The notes under the pieces were generated by a model. The model did not search any database. It saw only the letters and a list, made by a program, of their open reading frames with translations, and was not told where the DNA came from. A DNA stretch of 64,000 nucleotides from an uncultured Flavobacteriaceae bacterium (GTDB taxonomy: Bacteria > Bacteroidota > Bacteroidia > Flavobacteriales > Flavobacteriaceae): positions 496,001-560,000 of the forward strand of contig CANNBV010000001.1 of NCBI GenBank assembly GCA_947502975.1, in the 5' to 3' direction. Shown here piece by piece: positions 36,040 through 43,656 of this stretch (the stretch's first letter is position 1; each line of letters starts with the position of its first letter). A program made the translations under genes and the position numbers.

Positions 36040-36537
36040 ATGAAAGGAAAAATAATTATAAGAGAAAACACATTAAGTTATGTATCAAATATATCTGTCC
36101 ATAAATATGCATATTTTAAAGTAAAACCTTTCAAAATTAATATAAATGACATAAGGATCATTGCTGTATACAGAACTTTAATTTTAGATGATGAATCTGA
36201 TTTTTTTGTTATAGTAGATGAATATGGAAAAAAGAAATTTATTCCAATATCTGATGACTTAGATGGGGAAAGTTTTCTGAGTTTTTTAGATTATTTTAAA
36301 ATAAATAACTATAAAGATATTCCTTCTGAATGGCATAATTATGAATGAAATGATAGTTTTATTATTTACCCTGAAAAATTAAGAAATATCAGATTATATA
36401 AAAGATTAAATGTTTTCAAAAGAGTAGTTTTTTCAATAAATAAAATTTTGAAAATTTCATTTATAGCTGATGGTCATTTAAGTGAAGATATTAAGAATTA
36501 TATTGAAGACGAAAGCTTCAAACACTCAAACGCATAA
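36040..36537 (+). pseudogene. Orphan immunity-like gene, cassette 5, interrupted by an in-frame TGA
   Basis: The frame opens at ATG 36040 and reads 102 codons (RENTLSYVSNISVHKYAYFK..DDLDGESFLSFLDYFKINNY) to a TGA at 36346-36348. The same frame then stays open for 62 more codons (PEKLRNIRLYKRLNVFKRVV..DGHLSEDIKNYIEDE) to TAA at 36535-36537, just before repeat G. The parsimonious reading is a ~165-residue cytosolic immunity-like protein broken by a nonsense mutation; the first 102 residues could still be made. No signal peptide. A possible ten-codon toxin end (ILVHNRFVN, 36002-36034) precedes it. Confidence 0.6.
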
Positions 36538-36556
36538 ATTATCAATTCCATATGAT

Positions 36557-36724
36557 CCCCCTGCTGGTGCTAGTATGCGTACTGGCTACCGCTAGTTTGT
36601 AACTAGTGGCGGTAAGAGTAAGAAAAACAAAAGCTATTCTAATTTTTAGGGTAGCTTTTGTATTTTAGATATAGTTATATTGACAAAGTATTGTGGCCAC
36701 TAGTTACAAACTAGCGCCAGCGTG
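36557..36724 (+). repeat. Cassette-array repeat G
   Basis: CCCCCTGCTGGTGCTAGTAT, palindrome ACCGCTAGTTTGTAACTAGT, terminator AAAAGCTATTCTAA..TTAGGGTAGCTTTTG, spacer TATTGACAAAGTATTGTG, right arm CCACTAGTTACAAACTAGCG ending CCAGCGTG. It is followed at once by a second toxin-tail frame. Confidence 0.88.
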
Positions 36725-36725
36725 T

Positions 36726-36839
36726 GATGGTAATTACATGTTTACTTCTGCTAATAAGGCTGGAACAACAATTTATACCCATATGAAAGTAAATGCTCAA
36801 TATCTTACTAATAAGGGAATAACGTTACTTAATGAATAA
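36726..36839 (+). pseudogene. Displaced toxin-tip C-terminal fragment, cassette 6
   Basis: A 37-codon frame beginning at the right arm of repeat G (DGNYMFTSANKAGTTIYTHM) and ending ITLLNE-TAA at 36837-36839, overlapping the first eight bases of the following gene. There is no start codon at its 5' edge. The overlap with the next ATG is characteristic of toxin-immunity gene pairs, so this is read as the cut-off end of an Rhs tip. Too short for family assignment. Confidence 0.55.
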
Positions 36840-37299
36840 TATGAAAAAATCAAATGAAGTTAACGAATTGATTAATAAAGGATGGATTTATTCAGCTTCT
36901 ATAAAATATGCTGAAGATATCTTTAATAACCCTAAATTGAATTCAGACATAACGAATGTCTTCGATAATGATAGTTTAGTGAAAATTATACATAATGCCA
37001 ACGATAATTATAATAAAATTATCAATATTATCTCGTACGGAAATAAATGGAATGAGGACGAATTATTATTGGTTTTTACACATATGGTTGAGTTAGTTTT
37101 ACTTGATAACTTGTTTGAAAAAAATGATTTTGTTCTAGGGTTAAATATGGTGCAGCTTAGTCATGAAATAAATAATATTGATTTGATTTTTCATGAAAAA
37201 GAAATTCAATTTGTAAAAAAATCATTTAATAAAAATTGGAAAGGAATAAATGCAGTAAAAATTTTAGAAGATTTTTTGGAGGGTAACGGTCTAAATTAG
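36832..37299 (+). CDS. Orphan immunity-like cytosolic protein, cassette 6
   Basis: A 155-residue protein (or 152 from the ATG at 36841) without signal peptide. It is mostly helical and acidic: SNEVNELINKGWIYSASIKY, NDNYNKIINIISYGNKWNED, ELLLVFTHMVELVLLDNLFE, KGINAVKILEDFLEG. No family is recognised with confidence. It is translationally overlapped with the upstream toxin-tail frame. Lack of export suggests that the lost toxin acted in the cytoplasm, in contrast to the lipoprotein cassettes. It is the last gene of the array. Confidence 0.6.
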   Translation: MNNMKKSNEVNELINKGWIYSASIKYAEDIFNNPKLNSDITNVFDNDSLVKIIHNANDNYNKIINIISYGNKWNEDELLLVFTHMVELVLLDNLFEKNDFVLGLNMVQLSHEINNIDLIFHEKEIQFVKKSFNKNWKGINAVKILEDFLEGNGLN

Positions 37300-37378
37300 T
37301 GGTTGTAATATTTTTTACAATTAACTAATTGAAAAATAAATAATTATATTAATTTATAATAGTAATGACAGGTATACA

Positions 37379-37492
37379 CCCCGCTGGCGCTAGTATGCGT
37401 AATGGCTACCGCTAGTTTGTAACTAGTGGCGGTAAGAGTAAGTAAATAAACAAAAGCTATTCTGAAATTAGGATAGCTTTTGCATTTTTAGT
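37379..37492 (+). repeat. Cassette-array repeat H (left arm plus terminator, end of array)
   Basis: CCCCGCTGGCGCTAGTATGC, palindrome ACCGCTAGTTTGTAACTAGT, terminator AAAAGCTATTCTGA / TAGGATAGCTTTTGCATTTTT (a changed stem pair is compensated). No right arm follows; the sequence leaves the array into an unrelated minus-strand gene. It marks the right boundary. Confidence 0.87.
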
Positions 37493-37523
37493 TTATAAAA
37501 ATTTGCGGTAATTATTTTAAGAC

Positions 37524-37763
37524 TTATTCAAACCCAATAAACGTATTGAAACGAGACCCTCTTTTACTTTTAAAATAATTGGGAAAAGATTTCATTTCTC
37601 CATAAACAGTAAGATTTGTAATGTTGCCATTATTGGTAGATATAAAATGATTGTTACAACATTTACATGCAAGTTCTGAGGTATCCTCGTTTATATTAGA
37701 CACAAGCTTAAAATTGTGCCCAAAAATGGAACAAAATCTGTTTATAGGTGTTTCAAAAGTCAT
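37524..37763 (-). CDS. Small GHxF zinc-ribbon-like protein (paralog of 43646-43897 and 43973-44239)
   Basis: About 79 residues from the ATG at 37763 (MTFETPINRFCSIFGHNFKL); a longer frame to 37820 adds a hydrophobic stretch with no paralog support. The pattern C-x3-GHNF...ELACKCCNNHF.STNNGNITNLT matches the two paralogs downstream, with Cys/His positions able to bind one zinc. It resembles the DUF1660-type small proteins. The function is unknown. It is separated from the paralogs by ~6 kb and is the most diverged copy. Confidence 0.6.
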   Translation of the reverse strand: MTFETPINRFCSIFGHNFKLVSNINEDTSELACKCCNNHFISTNNGNITNLTVYGEMKSFPNYFKSKRGSRFNTFIGFE

Positions 37764-37889
37764 TATCATACTAGATTTGGGGACAGCCAATATCGGAATT
37801 AATAAACATACTACCGACAAAACACATTTATTTTCGACGAAATACGTGTTTGTTTAAGAAATTAAATGCAATTCATCTTGTTTTTGATG

Positions 37890-38957
37890 TTATTGATTTA
37901 AAAAATCTGGATTACTTATAAAGTCATAATCAGATAGCGTGAGTAAAAAAGCTTTTAAGTCAGATTTGTCTTTTTCGGACAGCCCCACACCCCCGAGTGC
38001 CACTTTTTTCATCAATGGATCTATAGTTGGAGAGTTTTGCAGACCTTCACTATAGTGCTCAATAACCTCTTCTAAGGTGTTGAATCTGCCATCGTGCATG
38101 TATGGTGCTGTAAATTCTAAATTCCGAAGTGAGGGTGATCTAAACTTACCATTATCGGCAGGGTCACCAGTAACTGTGCCTAAACCTAAATCGGTAAACG
38201 TAGCGTCTAATCCATTATTGTGAAAGGCATTGTCTGTCCAAAGTGGGTTTTTATCACTGCCATGACAATGAAAGCAATCGCCCCTGGCTTCATCCATAAA
38301 TACATCAAATCCGTTTTGCTCTTCAGGAGTTAAATTGACTTCACCTAAAAGGAATTTATCAAATTTAGAGTTTGCGGAAATTAGTGTACGTTCAAATTGT
38401 GCAATGGCTTTTGTTACAAGGGTAGAATCTATACGTTGTGTTCCAAAGGCTTGCTCAAAAAGCGTAGGGTATTCTGGATGCTGCTGCAGTTTTTGGACAA
38501 CATCGGTCCAAGAGCTTTTCATTTCGGTAGGATCAGTCACAGGACTAAACGCTTGATGTTCTAAACTAAAAGATTTGCCATCCCAAAAGAACTGTTCGTC
38601 ATAATTCCAAGCAAGATTGAATAAGGGCATAGAGTTTCTTGTACCCAAAGTACCATCTATACCATCACTAAATCTAGATGTATCGGTAAATGCATTTTGA
38701 GGTGCATGACAATCGGCACAGGCCTGAGAATTATCTCCAGATAAAATCGGATCAAAAAAAAGTGTTTTACCCAGAGCTACGCCTTCAATAGTTTGCGGAT
38801 TGGTATTGGGAATTACAGGCGGAATGATATTATCACTAAACAGCTTTGGTATTTCTAGGTTTGCTGCTGTAGGCTCATATGAAGTTACACTTTCATTTGA
38901 GCAAGCGCAACAAATGAAAACAGTAAAAAGGACACTATTTATAAGCCATTTTTTCAA
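37890..38957 (-). CDS. Diheme cytochrome c peroxidase-type lipoprotein (MbnH/MauG-like)
   Basis: A 355-residue lipoprotein (signal with Cys-rich lipobox near residue 17-19). It has two c-type heme motifs, CADCH (80-84) and CFHCH (228-232), and the GTRNSMPLFNLAW and APYMHDGRFNTLEEVIEHYS segments of the bacterial diheme peroxidase/MauG superfamily. It lies 3 bp after an MbnP-like gene in transcription order. MbnH enzymes oxidise a Trp of MbnP to kynurenine to create a copper site, so the pairing makes the MbnH branch more likely than a plain peroxidase. It acts in the periplasm or on the membrane surface. Confidence 0.88.
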   Translation of the reverse strand: MKKWLINSVLFTVFICCACSNESVTSYEPTAANLEIPKLFSDNIIPPVIPNTNPQTIEGVALGKTLFFDPILSGDNSQACADCHAPQNAFTDTSRFSDGIDGTLGTRNSMPLFNLAWNYDEQFFWDGKSFSLEHQAFSPVTDPTEMKSSWTDVVQKLQQHPEYPTLFEQAFGTQRIDSTLVTKAIAQFERTLISANSKFDKFLLGEVNLTPEEQNGFDVFMDEARGDCFHCHGSDKNPLWTDNAFHNNGLDATFTDLGLGTVTGDPADNGKFRSPSLRNLEFTAPYMHDGRFNTLEEVIEHYSEGLQNSPTIDPLMKKVALGGVGLSEKDKSDLKAFLLTLSDYDFISNPDFLNQ

Positions 38958-38960
38958 TAT

Positions 38961-39725
38961 TTATTGATCTACAGGTTTCAAACTAAAGACATTTTGCCCA
39001 TTTTCAAACATTAATACCTGAGCATCAAAATTTGGCATCAACATATTGTTTAACACATTTAAATCCCAAGTATTAGGGGTTTTAAACCATTCTGCAATAT
39101 TCATGTCAACATTAATAGTAGCATTGTTTGTAATGGTAACTTTGCCCAAATCAACTTCAAAAAACGTATCTTGAAATACGGGGGAACTTCCAGAATTATC
39201 AACAGCTCTAATGGCATGATATGCATAGCCTGTTTCTGAAGCAGTATTATCGATAAATTTACCTTCTAATTGCATGTAATGGTAACCACCACCCAATTGC
39301 GCTGGGACATTCCATGATGCTGAATTTAAATCTTGGTAATTATTAGCATTATCGTCATTATCAAATCCAAACGTAAAAGAAATGTTATAAGTGCCTTCTG
39401 ATAAAACGCCTGTGGGTGTAAATGCTAAACTTTCGCTATTGGTTAAGTCAACGAGATTGTAACCGCCAAGTCGAAGCGTTTCGTTGTTAGATGTTGTAAA
39501 TGTTACTTTTGAAATAAGATACCGTAGACGCTCAATACTTAGTTCGTCTGTATTAGCATTTATAAATTTTATAGTATTAAAATCGTCAACACTAACCGCA
39601 GTGTCATCCCAAGAATGTGTAAAATTGAAGGTAATACTGGTTTGAACAGTACCATCGGTATCTGAACTACTCTCGCAGTTTGTTAGTAAGAGTGCAGTAG
39701 TAAGAATGAGGACTATTTTTTTCAT
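38961..39725 (-). CDS. MbnP-like copper-binding lipoprotein
   Basis: A 254-residue lipoprotein (lipobox LLLTNC, Cys17). The conserved pattern ITFNFTHSWDD..NTIKFINANTDELSIERLRYLISKVTF, GTYNISFTFGFDNDDNANNY and GGYHYMQLEGKFIDN..YAYHAIRA is that of the MbnP family. Several Trp residues (e.g. SWDD, SWNVP, EWFKTPNTWDL) could be the one modified. It is encoded immediately upstream of the diheme peroxidase, the known partner arrangement. It probably has a role in periplasmic copper handling. Confidence 0.82.
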   Translation of the reverse strand: MKKIVLILTTALLLTNCESSSDTDGTVQTSITFNFTHSWDDTAVSVDDFNTIKFINANTDELSIERLRYLISKVTFTTSNNETLRLGGYNLVDLTNSESLAFTPTGVLSEGTYNISFTFGFDNDDNANNYQDLNSASWNVPAQLGGGYHYMQLEGKFIDNTASETGYAYHAIRAVDNSGSSPVFQDTFFEVDLGKVTITNNATINVDMNIAEWFKTPNTWDLNVLNNMLMPNFDAQVLMFENGQNVFSLKPVDQ

Positions 39726-39731
39726 ATTACA

Positions 39732-41075
39732 TTATTTCAATTTATATATCAGTAGATCTGTAAACCCTTTATTTTCGGGTATGTCATTATCTGAACTACT
39801 AGATTCTCCAACAGCAATCACGTCTCCGTTATTTAGTTCTACAACATCATAAGCAATGTCAATATTTGAACCTCCAATGGTAGATTGCCATATGAGATTA
39901 CCATCAGAATTTATCTTTAGCACCCAAGCATCGTTCTGACCATTATTTTTAGAAACATCACCATCAGAACTTCGTGAACTTCCTGAAATTAAGAAGCCAC
40001 CATCCATGCTTTTAGAAATGGAACGTGCGGTGTCAAAACTTGTTCCGCCAAATGATTTGCTCCAGACGACATCCCCGTTTGGTGTGATTTTAATAATGAA
40101 AACATCGGCAGCTCCGTTATTAGTTGTAACGTTATTATCATTACTTCTGGTATCTCCAGCTATAATAAAATTACCGTCATTGGTAGATACAATGCCCCAA
40201 GCTTCATCGATTTCTGTGCCACCAAAAGATTTCTCCCATATTAAATCACCTGTGCTTGATATCTTTATAACCCAAAAGTCATACGTACCTATATTATTTT
40301 TGATATCAACATCATCACTATCGGAAGAGCCCACAATAATATAACTATTATCTTCTGCTTGTATCACATCATAAGGCGTGTCGGTAAATGTGCCACCAAA
40401 AAATTTACTCCATTCCTTTTCGCCGTTTGCATTTAATTTAATAGCCCAATAATCACCTCCTGCATGAAGCGAAGCCAATGTTTTACTGTTGCCTTGTCCT
40501 CCAGAAGCAGATACGTCTAAAACCCCTGTGATTAGATAACCATTATCATTAGTTTCCGTTAAAGCGTATCCAATATCTGCGCCTAAAAAGCCAAAAGATG
40601 TTTGCCAAATAATATCTCCTGAGGTATTGAGTTTTGCAATCCAAAAATCGTTAGCCCCAGAATTTTCAGTAATATTACCGTCAGCACTTTTGCTGTAGCC
40701 TAAAATGGCGTATCCGTTATCTTTTGTTTGAATAATATCTTGTCCTCTATCGTCATCAGTACCACCATAAGTTTGCTGCCATTGTAAAGCATCATCGCTA
40801 TTAAATTTCAACAGCCAAAAATCAAAGGAAGTATTCGTTTTAGTAGTTACATCGCCATCCATACTTTGCGTATGTCCTATAATAGCATAGCCTCCATCAG
40901 TAGTTTTAATAACAGATTGTGCACTTTCGTTTTGACTACCACCTAGCGTTTTGATAAAATCAGTTGTTTTGATGGTAGGAGTCATAGAAGTAGTGTCATC
41001 GCTTTTCGAACAGTTAAAAAGGATGACATATAATGCCATCGCGAAGATGGTTTTATATAATATTCTATGTTTCAT
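39732..41075 (-). CDS. Repeat lipoprotein, probable beta-propeller, in the MbnP/MbnH operon
   Basis: A 447-residue lipoprotein (MALYVILFNC lipobox). About eight repeats of ~50 residues follow the pattern LIWEKSFGGTEIDEAWGIV / DGNFIIAGDTRSNDNNVT / ADVFIIKI. Each has W..(S/T)(F/Y)GG near its start and DGG(Y/F)(I/L)I.G.S in the middle, as in delta-60-type or propeller-like surface proteins. No catalytic site is seen. It sits 6 bp upstream of the MbnP-like gene in transcription order, so it is likely co-expressed and may be a surface sensor or binder in the same system. Confidence 0.75.
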   Translation of the reverse strand: MKHRILYKTIFAMALYVILFNCSKSDDTTSMTPTIKTTDFIKTLGGSQNESAQSVIKTTDGGYAIIGHTQSMDGDVTTKTNTSFDFWLLKFNSDDALQWQQTYGGTDDDRGQDIIQTKDNGYAILGYSKSADGNITENSGANDFWIAKLNTSGDIIWQTSFGFLGADIGYALTETNDNGYLITGVLDVSASGGQGNSKTLASLHAGGDYWAIKLNANGEKEWSKFFGGTFTDTPYDVIQAEDNSYIIVGSSDSDDVDIKNNIGTYDFWVIKISSTGDLIWEKSFGGTEIDEAWGIVSTNDGNFIIAGDTRSNDNNVTTNNGAADVFIIKITPNGDVVWSKSFGGTSFDTARSISKSMDGGFLISGSSRSSDGDVSKNNGQNDAWVLKINSDGNLIWQSTIGGSNIDIAYDVVELNNGDVIAVGESSSSDNDIPENKGFTDLLIYKLK

Positions 41076-41095
41076 TTGGGGTTTTGTAAATGGAA

Positions 41096-42457
41096 TTAGT
41101 CTTTCTTTCTAACCACAAATAGCCCTCGATTAATATCACTTATAATGATATTTCCACTTTCAAAAAATGGATATACATTCCATGCACCATCAAATGCTGT
41201 AGCGTTATCCTCGGGATAGGTGTCGAAGAACCCAACTTCAGTATACGATTTATTATCGATATCGCTGATGTCTAACACACGTAAACCGGCTCTATAACTT
41301 GCTTGAAAGTATGTGTTGTTTTTAATGTAACCATTATGATCTATTGATGGATTATCAGACAAATAATCAAAATGATGCATTGGATTATCTAAATCGGAAA
41401 AATCAAAAGTTATAATTCTAGTGTTGTTGCCAATACGTTGTTCATCTAATTCATCACCTAAAATAAAATAACGCATATCTTCGGTAAACCATCCTTGATG
41501 GGCATATCTTACATTTGCATAAGAGATTGTTGAAATCCTTACAGGGTTTGCTTTATCGGTAACATCAGCAATAACAACCTCATTTTCATTGCTTCCTATT
41601 AAAATTTCCTTACCAGTATAATCGGTGTCCGGTCCATTATAAGTAACAACTTGGGCGTCATGGGAATAACCACCTTCTGAAAACCCGCCTTCGATTGTTG
41701 GAGATTTAGGATTTTGAATATTGATAAAAATAGGGCCGCCAGAAAAGGTTGTACTACGGTTTCCACCAACAGTGTAAGCATATCCACTCGCTTCATTAAT
41801 AACTACATTGTGTGCTCTGCCAATATCTTCTAAACGTGCATCTGTTGTGAAAATTTCTGGAGGATTAGCCACATTTCGTAATCGTGTAAGATCAAAAACT
41901 TGCAAGCCATGACTGTCTTCACCTACATTATTGTCAGCAACAATAAAGGCATGATTGTTATATACTTTTACATCTCGCCATGGACTGGAGGTAGTAGCAG
42001 TAGGAACATATCCAAGGTAAATAGGATTATTTGTATCTGAGATATCAACAAAAGCTGTTTTATCATTTGTGGCAAGTAATGCATACTCTTTTCCAGTGTC
42101 AGGGTCTGTCCATCCCCATGAATCATTAGCCGCTTGTGACTGAAAGGTAGTAAGTGGAAGATGAACCATTAGGTCATAGTCATTACATGGATAAATATCA
42201 GCAAAACCATTTACACATTCTGCTAAAGGTGCCGTATTAGTTAAGTTTTCACAAACATCCCCAATACCATTATCGTTAGTGTCTTCTTGATTTGGATTTG
42301 ATGTATTTACACAATTATCTATAGTGTCGGCAATACCATCATTATCAGTGTCTATTGCAATAATTGGTTCCACAGATTCATTGTCACATGAAAATAGAAC
42401 TGTAGAAATAACAAAAGGTATAACTAAAACTATTGCTAGTTTTTTTAAAATGGTCAT
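41096..42457 (-). CDS. Choice-of-anchor B family lipoprotein with thrombospondin type 3-like repeats
   Basis: About 453 residues from the ATG at 42457 (MTILKKLAIVLVIPFVISTV, lipobox VLFSC); an upstream in-frame ATG at 42508 lacks support. Near the N-terminus are calcium-binding repeats DTDNDGIADTIDNCVN and EDTNDNGIGDVC. Next come choice-of-anchor B motifs (AECVNGFADIYPCNDYDLMV) and LVIVD-type repeats (FVDISDTNNPIYLGY, VIADVTDKANPVRISTISY, RVLDISDIDNKSYTEVGFFD). It is probably displayed on the cell surface. It is 20 bp upstream of the propeller lipoprotein and would be the first gene of the operon with MbnP/MbnH. Confidence 0.82.
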   Translation of the reverse strand: MTILKKLAIVLVIPFVISTVLFSCDNESVEPIIAIDTDNDGIADTIDNCVNTSNPNQEDTNDNGIGDVCENLTNTAPLAECVNGFADIYPCNDYDLMVHLPLTTFQSQAANDSWGWTDPDTGKEYALLATNDKTAFVDISDTNNPIYLGYVPTATTSSPWRDVKVYNNHAFIVADNNVGEDSHGLQVFDLTRLRNVANPPEIFTTDARLEDIGRAHNVVINEASGYAYTVGGNRSTTFSGGPIFINIQNPKSPTIEGGFSEGGYSHDAQVVTYNGPDTDYTGKEILIGSNENEVVIADVTDKANPVRISTISYANVRYAHQGWFTEDMRYFILGDELDEQRIGNNTRIITFDFSDLDNPMHHFDYLSDNPSIDHNGYIKNNTYFQASYRAGLRVLDISDIDNKSYTEVGFFDTYPEDNATAFDGAWNVYPFFESGNIIISDINRGLFVVRKKD

Positions 42458-42597
42458 AAGTAGCGATTTTTCTTTTTCAATGCTATAATAAAACGCAACA
42501 TATGTCATTTATATTGCAGTGTTATATTCCTAGCTAAACAAATTTAATGTATTAAAATTAAATGGCTTAAATAAGAAGTTAAATTAAAAAGCCTTCT

Positions 42598-42605
42598 TAT
42601 TTTTG
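42598..42605 (+). promoter_or_regulatory. -7 promoter element nearly abutting the thiL start (leaderless transcript likely)
   Basis: TATTTTTG fits TAnnTTTG and ends only 4 bp before the thiL ATG at 42610, so transcription would start at or next to the start codon. Confidence 0.5.
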
Positions 42606-42609
42606 CACT

Positions 42610-43656
42610 ATGATAGAAGATAAAAATCAATCGCATACAGATTTGAGTAATTTAGGTGAATTTGCTTTGATAGATCATTTAACAAAGCATTTTAAGATAC
42701 ATCATAAATCTACAGTTAAGAGCATTGGTGATGATGCTGCTGTTTTGAGTTTTGAAGACAAAAAAGTAGTGGTAACTACAGATTTATTGGTTGAAGGCGT
42801 GCATTTTGATTTAAGCTACATGCCTTTAAAACATTTGGGGTATAAAGCTGTAATGGTGAATTTATCTGATGTGTATGCTATGAATGCTGAAGCTACACAA
42901 ATTACTGTATCTATAGCAGTGTCTAATAGGTTTCCTTTAGAAGCATTAGAAGAGCTTTACGCGGGTATTGAAACAGCTGCTAATCTTTATAATATTGATG
43001 TTGTTGGAGGAGATACAACGTCGTCCACAACTGGATTGCTAATTTCGGTTACAGCAATTGGTCAGGCATTAGAGGATGAGATCGTATATAGAGATGGTGC
43101 CAAGCCTAACGATTTGTTAGTAGTCTCAGGAGATTTGGGTGGAGCCTACATGGGATTGCAGGTTTTAGAACGCGAAAAAGAAGTTTATAAAGTAAATCCT
43201 AATAATCAGCCAGATTTAGAGCCTTACACTTATATTGTGGAGCGCCAATTAAAGCCTGAAGCAAGAAAAGATATTATACAATTATTGAAGGAATTGGAGG
43301 TAAGACCTACTGCTATGATTGATATTAGCGATGGACTTTCTTCTGAAATCATTCATATATGCACTAACAGTAAGGTGGGTTGTGATGTGTATGAAAATAA
43401 AATTCCGTTAGATCCTCAAGTCATTTCTACTTGTGAAGAGTTTAATATTGATAGTACAACAGTAGCTTTAAATGGAGGAGAAGATTATGAGCTATTATTT
43501 ACGGTATCTCAAGAGGATTTTCCTAAGATTAAAGCCAATCCAAGCTTATCTATAATAGGATATATTACAGAAGCATCTTCGGGTATGCATTTGGTAACCA
43601 GAGCTGATACCAAAATTGAGCTTAAAGCACAAGGGTGGAAGAATTTTAATGCGTAA
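42610..43656 (+). CDS. thiL: Thiamine-monophosphate kinase ThiL
   Basis: A 348-residue kinase making thiamine diphosphate from the monophosphate in the last step of cofactor synthesis. Motifs in order: IGDDAAVLSF (N-terminal metal/substrate site), VTTDLLVEGVHFDLSYMPL, MVNLSDVYAMNAEA, DVVGGDTTSS, DISDGLSSEI and LNGGEDYELLF. All are characteristic of ThiL. It is a single gene with its own promoter. Its 3' end overlaps by about 11 bp with the convergent small zinc-ribbon gene. Confidence 0.95.
   Translation: MIEDKNQSHTDLSNLGEFALIDHLTKHFKIHHKSTVKSIGDDAAVLSFEDKKVVVTTDLLVEGVHFDLSYMPLKHLGYKAVMVNLSDVYAMNAEATQITVSIAVSNRFPLEALEELYAGIETAANLYNIDVVGGDTTSSTTGLLISVTAIGQALEDEIVYRDGAKPNDLLVVSGDLGGAYMGLQVLEREKEVYKVNPNNQPDLEPYTYIVERQLKPEARKDIIQLLKELEVRPTAMIDISDGLSSEIIHICTNSKVGCDVYENKIPLDPQVISTCEEFNIDSTTVALNGGEDYELLFTVSQEDFPKIKANPSLSIIGYITEASSGMHLVTRADTKIELKAQGWKNFNA

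Noticed and set aside
32523-37492. CRISPR array
   Set aside because: The repeats are ~110-200 bp, internally modular, and the intervening segments are 0.2-0.9 kb with genes; no cas genes are present.
32523-37492. Chromosomal integron with attC sites
   Set aside because: The cassette logic is similar, but the arms lack convincing RYYYAAC/GTTRRRY core sites, the units contain a terminator and terminal inverted repeats, and no tyrosine integrase lies in the window.
37763-37820. N-terminal hydrophobic extension of the small zinc-ribbon-like protein
   Set aside because: The two paralogs begin just before the Cys-x3-GHxY motif, and the ATG at 37763 gives the matching length.
37890-38957. Ordinary cytochrome c peroxidase detoxifying hydrogen peroxide
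   Set aside because: Possible, but the immediate MbnP-like neighbour favours the MbnH-type partner role.
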